From positions 1-64,000 of the forward strand of contig CAXKVF010000092.1 of assembly GCA_964057225.1 (NCBI GenBank): 64,000 bases of DNA, written 5' to 3'. The DNA comes from Auanema rhodensis (lineage: Eukaryota; Nematoda; Chromadorea; Rhabditida; Rhabditidae). Below, in pieces: positions 1 through 10,032 of this stretch (position 1 is the stretch's first letter; each line of letters begins with the position of its first letter). The translations under genes were made by a program, and so were the position numbers. Below the pieces are notes generated by a model. It saw only the letters and a program-made list of their open reading frames with translations, was not told where the DNA came from and ran no database searches.

Positions 1-184
1 TAACTCGCTTCACTTGAAAGATAAAGAGATGCGGTTTTCAAAATTAGATTCCCCATGTCCATGTTAGTCTAAAAACAAATTTTTATTGATATTGGTGCAT
101 GGTAACCATGACTTTGAAATTTACGTGAACTTTAATTTATGCTAATTAAATGTACACGTGATGTGCACTTGGTATGTAACTCGC

Positions 185-194
185 TTCACGTGAA
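185..194. other. TTCACGTGAA palindrome, one per unit
   Basis: A perfect 10-bp palindrome (m9-18) centred on CACGTG, shown here in the reference unit and present in nearly every unit. CACGTG is the core of the G-box/E-box bound by bHLH and bZIP proteins, but nothing here shows binding. It is broken by m14 G to T in the units at 1, 1409, 11089, 25169 and 26753, by m16 G to A at 17249 and 18129, and by m13 C to T at 16193. In some units of the right-hand domain m122 C creates a second copy of the same 10 bp at m121-130. Confidence 0.75.
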
Positions 195-273
195 AGATAA
201 AGAGATGCGGTTTTCAAAATTAGATTCCCCATGTCCATATTAGTCTAAAAACAAATTTTTATTGATATTGGTG

Positions 274-286
274 CATGGTAACCATG
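274..286. other. CATGGT-A-ACCATG dyad, one per unit
   Basis: Two 6-bp arms flank a single A (m98-110), making a 13-bp dyad with a BstEII-type GGTAACC at its centre. In units with T at m97 the dyad grows to 15 bp because T97 pairs with A111. By eye it is altered in only two full-length units, at 18833 (m98 and m107) and 39345 (m105), and it is cut by the deletion at 28964. This makes it one of the least variable parts of the unit. Short dyads of this sort are common in centromeric satellites without a CENP-B box. A role here is not shown. Confidence 0.75.
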
Positions 287-306
287 ACTTTGAAATTTAC
301 GTGAAC

Positions 307-326
307 TTTAATTTATGCTAATTAAA
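307..326. other. AATT-rich inverted repeat, 7-bp arms
   Basis: TTTAATT (m131-137) and AATTAAA (m144-150) are reverse complements separated by the 6-base loop TATGCT, so one strand could fold into a small hairpin. The arms are hit in a few units: m150 C at 1057 and 22177, and changes in the units at 46383 and 53598. The loop changes to TATGCC in the units at 42864, 54126 and 54829. Together with the dyad 20 bp upstream, it gives the second half of the unit two consecutive foldable elements. Confidence 0.65.
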
Positions 327-330
327 TGTA

Positions 331-344
331 CACGTGATGTGCAC
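331..344. other. CACGTG and GTGCAC palindromes, 2 bp apart
   Basis: Two 6-bp palindromes (m155-160 and m163-168) are separated by AT. This gives each unit its second CACGTG. The reverse strand here reads ATCACGTG, which fits the budding-yeast CDEI consensus RTCACRTG, most likely by chance. The first palindrome is lost where m155 is T (for example units at 34769, 34945, 52718, 62002 and 62706). The second is lost where m164 is G (units at 353, 1761, 2465, 20945, 21473 and 22705), m163 is A (31073, 31601, 36353) or m167 is T (24817, 26401). Confidence 0.6.
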
Positions 345-3168
345 TTGGTATGTAACTCGCTTCACGTGAAAGATAACGAGATGCGGTTTTCAAAATTAGA
401 TTCCCCATGTCCATATTAGTCTAAAAACAAATTTTTATTGATATTGGTGCATGGTAACCATGACTTTGAAATTTACGTGAACTTTAATTTATGCTAATTA
501 AATGTACACGTGATGGGCACTTGGTATGTAACTCGCTTCACGTGAAAGATAAAGAGATGCGGTTTTCAAAATTAGATTCCCCATGTCCATATTAGTCTAA
601 AAACAAATTTTTATTGATATTGGTTCATGGTAACCATGACTTTGAAATTTACGTGAACTTTAATTTATGCTAATTAAATGTACACGTGATGTGCACTTGG
701 TATGTAACTCGCTTCACGTGAAAGATAAAGAGATGCGGTTTTCAAAATTAGATTCCCCATGTCCATATTAGTCTAAAAACAAATTTTTATTGATATTGGT
801 TCATGGTAACCATGACTTTGAAATTTACGTGAACTTTAATTTATGCTAATTAAATGTACACGTGATGTGCACTTGGTATGCAACTCGCTTCACGTGAAAG
901 ATAAAGAGATGCGGTTTTCAAAATTAGATTCCCCATGTCCATATTAGTCTAAAAACAAATTTTTATTGATATTGGTGCATGGTAACCATGACTTTGAAAG
1001 TTACGTGAACTTTAATTTATGCTAATTAAATGTACACGTGATGTGCACTTGGTATGTAACTCGCTTCACGTGAAAGATAAAGAGATGCGGTTTTCAAATT
1101 TAGATTCCCCATGTCCATATTAGTCTAAAAACAAATTTTTATTGATATTGGTTCATGGTAACCATGACTTTGAAATTTACGTGAACTTTAATTTATGCTA
1201 ATTAACTGTACACGTGATGTGCACTTGGTATGTAACTCGCTTCACGTGAAAGATAAAGAGATGCGGTTTTCAAAATTAGATTCCCCATGTCCATATTAGT
1301 CTAAAAACAAATTTTTATTGATATTGGTTCATGGTAACCATGACTTTGAAATTTACGTGAACTTTAATTTATGCTAATTAAATGTACACGTGATGTGCAC
1401 TTGGTATGTAACTCGCTTCACTTGAAAGATAAAGAGATGCGGTTTTCAAAATTAGATTCCCCATGTCCATGTTAGTCTAAAAACAAATTTTTATTGATAT
1501 TGGTGCATGGTAACCATGACTTTGAAATTTACGTGAACTTTAATTTATGCTAATTAAATGTACACGTGATGTGCACTTGGTATGTAACTCGCTTCACGTG
1601 AAAGATAAAGAGATGCGGTTTTCAAAATTAGATTCCCCATGTCCATATTAGTCTAAAAACAAATTTTTATTGATATTGGTGCATGGTAACCATGACTTTG
1701 AAATTTACGTGAACTTTAATTTATGCTAATTAAATGTACACGTGATGTGCACTTGGTATGTAACTCGCTTCACGTGAAAGATAACGAGATGAGGTTTTCA
1801 AAATTAGATTCCCCATGTCCATATTAGTCTAAAAACAAATTTTTATTGATATTGGTGCATGGTAACCATGACTTTGAAATTTACGTGAACTTTAATTTAT
1901 GCTAATTAAATGTACACGTGATGGGCACTTGGTATGTAACTCGCTTCACGTGAAAGATAAAGAGATGCGGTTTTCAAAATTAGATTCCCCATGTCCATAT
2001 TAGTCTAAAAACAAATTTTTATTGATATTGGTTCATGGTAACCATGACTTTGAAATTTACGTGAACTTTAATTTATGCTAATTAAATGTACACGTGATGT
2101 GCACTTGGTATGTAACTCGCTTCACGTGAAAGATAAAGAGATGCGGTTTTCAAAATTAGATTCCCCATGTCCATATTAGTCTAAAAACAAATTTTTATTG
2201 ATATTGGTTCATGGTAACCATGACTTTGAAATTTACGTGAACTTTAATTTATGCTAATTAAATGTACACGTGATGTGCACTTGGTATGTAACTCGCTTCA
2301 CGTGAAAGATAAAGAGATGCGGTTTTCAAAATTAGATTCCCCATGTCCATATTAGTCTAAAAACAAATTTTTATTGATATTGGTGCATGGTAACCATGAC
2401 TTTGAAATTTACGTGAACTTTAATTTATGCTAATTAAATGTACACGTGATGTGCACTTGGTATGTAACTCGCTTCACGTGAAAGATAACGAGATGAGGTT
2501 TTCAAAATTAGATTCCCCATGTCCATATTAGTCTAAAAACAAATTTTTATTGATATTGGTGCATGGTAACCATGACTTTGAAATTTACGTGAACTTTAAT
2601 TTATGCTAATTAAATGTACACGTGATGGGCACTTGGTATGTAACTCGCTTCACGTGAAAGATAAAGAGATGCGGTTTTCAAAATTAGATTCCCCATGTCC
2701 ATATTAGTCTAAAAACAAATTTTTATTGATATTGGTTCATGGTAACCATGACTTTGAAATTTACGTGAACTTTAATTTATGCTAATTAAATGTACACGTG
2801 ATGTGCACTTGGTATGTAACTCGCTTCACGTGAAAGATAAAGAGATGCGGTTTTCAAAATTAGATTCCCCATGTCCATATTAGTCTAAAAACAAATTTTT
2901 ATTGATATTGGTTCATGGTAACCATGACTTTGAAATTTACGTGAACTTTAATTTATGCTAATTAAATGTACACGTGATGTGCACTTGGTATGTAACTCGC
3001 TTCACGTGAAAGATAAAGAGATGCGGTTTTCAAAATTAGATTCCCCATGTCCATATTAGTCTAAAAACAAATTTTTATTGATATTGGTGCATGGTAACCA
3101 TGACTTTGAAATTTACGTGAACTTTAATTTATGCTAATTAAATGTACACGTGATGTGCACTTGGTATG

Positions 3169-6100
3169 TAACTCGCTTCACGTGAAAGATAAAGAGATGC
3201 GGTTTTCAAAATTAGATTCCCCATGTCCATATTAGTTTAAAAACAAATTTTTATTGATATTGGTGCATGGTAACCATGACTTTGAAATTTACGTGAACTT
3301 TAATTTATGCTAATTAAATGTAGACGTGATGTGCACTTGGTATGTAACTCGCTTCACGTGAAAGATAAAGAGATGCGGTTTTCAAAATTAGATTCCCCAT
3401 GTCCATATTAGTCTAAAAACAAATTTTTATTGATATTGGTTCATGGTAACCATGACTTTGAAATTTACGTGAACTTTAATTTATGCTAATTAAATGTACA
3501 CGTGATGTGCACTTGGTATGTAACTCGCTTCACGTGAAAGATAAAGAGATGCGGTTTTCAAAATTAGATTCCCCATGTCCATATTAGTCTAAAAACAAAT
3601 TTTTATTGATATTGGTGCATGGTAACCATGACTTTGAAAGTTACGTGAACTTTAATTTATGCTAATTAAATGTACACGTGATGTGCACTTGGTATGTAAC
3701 TCGCTTCACGTGAAAGATAAAGAGATGCGGTTTTCAAAATTAGATTCCCCATGTCCATATTAGTCTAAAAACAAATTTTTATTGATATTGGTTCATGGTA
3801 ACCATGACTTTGAAATTTACGTGAACTTTAATTTATGCTAATTAAATGTACACGTGATGTGCACTTGGTATGTAACTCGCTTCACGTGAAAGATAAAGAG
3901 ATGCGGTTTTCAAAATTAGATTTCCCATGTCCATATTAGTCTAAAAACAAATTTTTATTGATATTGGTTCATGGTAACCATGACTTTGAAATTTACGTGA
4001 ACTTTAATTTATGCTAATTAAATGTACACGTGATGTGCACTTGGTATGTAACTCGCTTCACGTGAAAGATAAAGAGATGCGGTTTTCAAAATTAGATTCC
4101 CCATGTCCATATTAGTCTAAAAACAAATTTGTATTGATATTGGTGCATGGTAACCATGACTTTGAAATTTACGTGAACTTTAATTTATGCTAATTAAATG
4201 TACACGTGATGTGCACTTGCTATGTAACTCGCTTCACGTGAAAGATAAAGAGATGCGATTTTCAAAATTAGATTCCCCATGTCCATATTAGTCTAAAAAC
4301 AAATTTTTATTGATATTGGTGCATGGTAACCATGACTTTGAAAGTTACGTGAACTTTAATTTATGCTAATTAAATGTACACGTGATGTGCACTTGGTATG
4401 TAACTCGCTTCACGTGAAAGATAAAGAGATGCGGTTTTCAAAATTAGATTCCCCATGTCCATATTAGTCTAAAAACAAATTTTTATTGATATTGGTTCAT
4501 GGTAACCATGACTTTGAAATTTACGTGAACTTTAATTTATGCTAATTAAATGTACACGTGATGTGCACTTGGTATGTAACTCGCTTCACGTGAAAGATAA
4601 AGAGATGCGGTTTTCAAAATTAGATTCCCCATGTCCATATTAGTCTAAAAACAAATTTTTATTGATATTGGTGCATGGTAACCATGACTTTGAAATTTAC
4701 GTGAACTTTAATTTATGCTAATTAAATGTACACGTGATGTGCACTTGGTATGTAACTCGCTTCACGTGAAAGATGAAGAGATGCGGTTTTCAAAATTAGA
4801 TTCCCCATGTCCATATTAGTCTAAAAACAAATTTTTATTGATATTGGTGCATGGTAACCATGACTTTGAAATTTACGTGAACTTTAATTTATGCTAATTA
4901 AATGTACACGTGATGTGCACTTGGTATGTAACTCGCTTCACGTGAAAGATAAAGAGATGCGGTTTTCAAAATTAGATTCCCCATGTCCATATTAGTCTAA
5001 AAACAAATTTTTATTGATATTGGTGCATGGTAACCATGACTTTGAAATTTACGTGAACTTTAATTTATGCTAATTAAATGTACACGTGATGTGCACTTGG
5101 TATGTAACTCGCTTCACGTGAAAGATGAAGAGATGCGGTTTTCAAAATTAGATTCCCCATGTCCATATTAGTCTAAAAACAAATTTTTATTGATATTGGT
5201 GCATGGTAACCATGACTTTGAAATTTACGTGAACTTTAATTTATGCTAATTAAATGTACACGTGATGTGCACTTGGTATGTAACTCGCTTCACGTGAAAG
5301 ATAAAGAGATGCGGTTTTCAAAATTAGATTCCCCATGTCCATATTAGTCTAAAAACAAATTTTTATTGATATTGGTGCATGGTAACCATGACTTTGAAAT
5401 TTACGTGAACTTTAATTTATGCTAATTAAATGTACACGTGATGTGCACTTGGTATGTAACTCGCTTCACGTGAAAGATAAAGAGATGCGGTTTTCAAAAT
5501 TAGATTCCCCATGTCCATATTAGTCTAAAAACAAATTTTTATTGATATTGGTGCATGGTAACCATGACTTTGAAATTTACGTGAACTTTAATTTATGCTA
5601 ATTAAATGTACACGTGATGTGCACTTGGTATGTAACTCGCTTCACGTGAAAGATAAAGAGATGCGGTTTTCAAAATTAGATTCCCCATGTCCATATTAGT
5701 CTAAAAACAAATTTTTATTGATATTGGTGCATGGTAACCATGACTTTGAAAGTTACGTGAACTTTAATTTATGCTAATTAAATGTACACGTGATGTGCAC
5801 TTGGTATGTAACTCGCTTCACGTGAAAGATAAAGAGATGCGGTTTTCAAAATTAGATTCCCCATGTCCATATTAGTCTAAAAACAAATTTTTATTGATAT
5901 TGGTTCATGGTAACCATGACTTTGAAATTTACGTGAACTTTAATTTATGCTAATTAAATGTACACGTGATGTGCACTTGGTATGTAACTCGCTTCACGTG
6001 AAAGATAAAGAGATGCGGTTTTCAAAATTAGATTCCCCATGTCCATATTAGTCTAAAAACAAATTTTTATTGATATTGGTGCATGGTAACCATGACTTTG

Positions 6101-8976
6101 AAATTTACGTGAACTTTAATTTATGCTAATTAAATGTACACGTGATGTGCACTTGGTATGTAACTCGCTTCACGTGAAAGATAAAGAGATGCGGTTTTCA
6201 AAATTAGATTCCCCATGTCCATATTAGTCTAAAAACAAATTTTTATTGATATTGGTGCATGGTAACCATGACTTTGAAAGTTACGTGAACTTTAATTTAT
6301 GCTAATTAAATGTACACGTGATGTGCACTTGGTATGTAACTCGCTTCACGTGAAAGATAAAGAGATGCGGTTTTCAAAATTAGATTCCCCATGTCCATAT
6401 TAGTCTAAAAACAAATTTTTATTGATATTGGTTCATGGTAACCATGACTTTGAAATTTACGTGAACTTTAATTTATGCTAATTAAATGTACACGTGATGT
6501 GCACTTGGTATGTAACTCGCTTCACGTGAAAGATAAAGAGATACGGTTTTCAAAATTAGATTCCCCATGTCCATATTAGTCTAAAAACAAATTTTTATTG
6601 ATATTGGTTCATGGTAACCATGACTTTGAAATTTACGTGAACTTTAATTTATGCTAATTAAATGTACACGTGATGTGCACTTGGTATGTAACTCGCTTCA
6701 CGTGAAAGATAAAGAGATGCGGTTTTCAAAATTAGATTCCCCATGTCCATATTAGTCTAAAAACAAATTTTTATTGATATTGGTTCATGGTAACCATGAC
6801 TTTGAAATTTACGTGAACTTTAATTTATGCTAATTAAATGTACACGTGATGTGCACTTGGTATGTAACTCGCTTCACGTGAAAGATAAAGAGATGCGGTT
6901 TTCAAAATTAGATTCCCCATGTCCATATTAGTCTAAAAACAAATTTTTATTGATATTGGTGCATGGTAACCATGACTTTGAAAGTTACGTGAACTTTAAT
7001 TTATGCTAATTAAATGTACACGTGATGTGCACTTGGTATGTAACTCGCTTCACGTGAAAGATAAAGAGATGCGGTTTTCAAAATTAGATTCCCCATGTCC
7101 ATATTAGTCTAAAAACAAATTTTTATTGATATTGGTTCATGGTAACCATGACTTTGAAATTTACGTGAACTTTAATTTATGCTAATTAAATGTACACGTG
7201 ATGTGCACTTGGTATGTAACTCGCTTCACGTGAAAGATAAAGAGATGCGGTTTTCAAAATTAGATTCCCCATGTCCATATTAGTCTAAAAACAAATTTTT
7301 ATTGATATTGGTGCATGGTAACCATGACTTTGAAATTTACGTTAACTTTAATTTATGCTAATTAAATGTACACGTGATGTGCACTTGGTATGTAACTCGC
7401 TTCACGTGAAAGATAAAGAGATGCGGTTTTCAAAATTAGATTCCCCATGTCCATATTAGTCTAAAAACAAATTTTTATTGATATTGGTGCATGGTAACCA
7501 TGACTTTGAAAGTTACGTGAACTTTAATTTATGCTAATTAAATGTACACGTGATGTGCACTTGGTATGTAACTCGCTTCACGTGAAAGATAAAGAGATGC
7601 GGTTTTCAAAATTAGATTCCCCATGTCCATATTAGTCTAAAAACAAATTTTTATTGATATTGGTGCATGGTAACCATGACTTTGAAAGTTACGTGAACTT
7701 TAATTTATGCTAATTAAATGTACACGTGATGTGCACTTGGTATGTAACTCGCTTCACGTGAAAGATAAAGAGATGCGGTTTTCAAAATTAGATTCCCCAT
7801 GTCCATATTAGTCTAAAAACAAATTTTTATTGATATTGGTTCATGGTAACCATGACTTTGAAATTTACGTGAACTTTAATTTATGCTAATTAAATGTACA
7901 CGTGATGTGCACTTGGTATGTAACTCGCTTCACGTGAAAGATAAAGAGATGCGGTTTTCAAAATTAGATTCCCCATGTCCATATTAGTCTAAAAACAAAT
8001 TTTTATTGATATTGGTGCATGGTAACCATGACTTTGAAATTTACGTGAACTTTAATTTATGCTAATTAAATGTACACGTGATGTGCACTTGGTATGTAAC
8101 TCGCTTCACGTGAAAGATAAAGAGATGCGGTTTTCAAAATTAGATTCCCCATGTCCATATTAGTCTAAAAACAAATTTTTATTGATATTGGTGCATGGTA
8201 ACCATGACTTTGAAAGTTACGTGAACTTTAATTTATGCTAATTAAATGTACACGTGATGTGCACTTGGTATGTAACTCGCTTCACGTGAAAGATAAAGAG
8301 ATGCGGTTTTCAAAATTAGATTCCCCATGTCCATATTAGTCTAAAAACAAATTTTTATTGATATTGGTGCATGGTAACCATGACTTTGAAAGTTACGTGA
8401 ACTTTAATTTATGCTAATTAAATGTACACGTGATGTGCACTTGGTATGTAACTCGCTTCACGTGAAAGATAAAGAGATGCGGTTTTCAAAATTAGATTCC
8501 CCATGTCCATATTAGTCTAAAAACAAATTTTTATTGATATTGGTTCATGGTAACCATGACTTTGAAATTTACGTGAACTTTAATTTATGCTAATTAAATG
8601 TACACGTGATGTGCACTTGGTATGTAACTCGCTTCACGTGAAAGATAAAGAGATACGGTTTTCAAAATTAGATTCCCCATGTCCATATTAGTCTAAAAAC
8701 AAATTTTTATTGATATTGGTTCATGGTAACCATGACTTTGAAATTTACGTGAACTTTAATTTATGCTAATTAAATGTACACGTGATGTGCACTTGGTATG
8801 TAACTCGCTTCACGTGAAAGATAAAGAGATGCGGTTTTCAAAATTAGATTCCCCATGTCCATATTAGTCTAAAAACAAATTTTTATTGATATTGGTGCAT
8901 GGTAACCATGACTTTGAAATTTACGTGAACTTTAATTTATGCTAATTAAATGTACACGTGATGTGCACTTGGTATG
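3169..8976 (+). repeat. Irregular m120G-rich satellite
   Basis: Thirty-three units without one clear HOR. Units with GAAAGTTACG (m120G, always with m97 G) recur every 3-5 units, mixed with plain m97 T and m97 G units. Small repeats are visible: m120G, T unit and m31A unit at 6161-6688 recur at 8273-8800 (12 units apart), and the order m120G, m120G, T at 7393-7920 recurs at 8097-8624 (4 units apart). Singletons include m155G (3169), m83G and m171C (4049), m34A (4225) and m127T (7217). No non-satellite sequence. Confidence 0.8.
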
Positions 8977-10032
8977 TAACTCGCTTCACGTGAAAGATAA
9001 AGAGATGCGGTTTTCAAAATTAGATTCCCCATGTCCATATTAGTCTAAAAACAAATTTTTATTGATATTGGTGCATGGTAACCATGACTTTGAAAGTTAC
9101 GTGAACTTTAATTTATGCTAATTAAATGTACACGTGATGTGCACTTGGTATGTAACTCGCTTCACGTGAAAGATAAAGAGATGCGGTTTTCAAAATTAGA
9201 TTCCCCATGTCCATATTAGTCTAAAAACAAATTTTTATTGATATTGGTGCATGGTAACCATGACTTTGAAATTTACGTGAACTTTAATTTATGCTAATTA
9301 AATGTACACGTGATGTGCACTTGGTATGTAACTCGCTTCACGTGAAAGATAAAGAGATGCGGTTTTCAAAATTAGATTCCCCATGTCCATATTAGTCTAA
9401 AAACAAATTTTTATTGATATTGGTGCATGGTAACCATGACTTTGAAATTTACGTGAACTTTAATTTATGCTAATTAAATGTACACGTGATGTGCACTTGG
9501 TATGTAACTCGCTTCACGTGAAAGATAAAGAGATGCGGTTTTCAAAATTAGATTCCCCATGTCCATATTAGTCTAAAAACAAATTTTTATTGATATTGGT
9601 GCATGGTAACCATGACTTTGAAAGTTACGTGAACTTTAATTTATGCTAATTAAATGTACACGTGATGTGCACTTGGTATGTAACTCGCTTCACGTGAAAG
9701 ATAAAGAGATGCGGTTTTCAAAATTAGATTCCCCATGTCCATATTAGTCTAAAAACAAATTTTTATTGATATTGGTGCATGGTAACCATGACTTTGAAAT
9801 TTACGTGAACTTTAATTTATGCTAATTAAATGTACACGTGATGTGCACTTGGTATGTAACTCGCTTCACGTGAAAGATAAAGAGATGCGGTTTTCAAAAT
9901 TAGATTCCCCATGTCCATATTAGTCTAAAAACAAATTTTTATTGATATTGGTGCATGGTAACCATGACTTTGAAATTTACGTGAACTTTAATTTATGCTA
10001 ATTAAATGTACACGTGATGTGCACTTGGTATG
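8977..10032 (+). repeat. 3-mer HOR, 528 bp, two copies
   Basis: Two rounds of m120G unit, plain unit, plain unit (8977-9504 and 9505-10032), followed by another m120G unit at 10033. All six units have m97 G. The period is 3 x 176 = 528 bp. The only marker is one substitution, so the HOR call rests on the regular spacing and is weaker than for blocks with several markers. Confidence 0.6.

Larger units (their letters stand above)
177..352 (+). repeat. Representative consensus unit (n2)
   Basis: This unit shows the commonest base at every position and serves as the reference for the m1-m176 numbering, with m1 at 177. In order it has: the palindrome TTCACGTGAA (m9-18), a purine stretch AAAGATAAAGAGATG, a GCGGTTTTC block, CCCC at m51-54, an A5 run (m71-75) facing a T5 run (m80-84), the polymorphic base m97 (G here), the dyad CATGGTAACCATG (m98-110), an AATT-rich inverted repeat (m131-150), CACGTG (m155-160) and GTGCAC (m163-168). 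It has 26 C, 31 G and five CpG. All three forward frames contain stops within a short distance. Confidence 0.95.
64..1328 (+). repeat. 1265-bp block repeated exactly at 21184
   Basis: Read line against line, this segment is identical to 21184-22448, an offset of 21,120 bp or exactly 120 units. It carries in the same order m25C and m164G (unit 353), two m97 T units, m1C with m120G (unit 881), and m43T with m150C (unit 1057). The match ends at m63 on the left (G against A) and m97 on the right (T against G). Seven successive units with rare markers in the same order cannot be coincidence, so this is one copied segment. Confidence 0.9.
1..3168 (+). repeat. HOR block marked by m25C and m164G
   Basis: Eighteen units. 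Units n1-n5 (1-880) match n9-n13 (1409-2288) at 8-unit spacing (1408 bp): both sets start with m14T/m63G, then a plain unit, then a unit with GATAACGAG and GATGGGCAC, then two units with m97 T. The second copy adds m32A. Units n11-n14 (1761-2464) are repeated as n15-n18 (2465-3168), a 704-bp 4-mer that still carries m32A, so this 4-mer is the younger event. Units n6 and n7 carry rare markers (m1C; m43T plus m150C) shared with 22001-22352. Confidence 0.85.
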
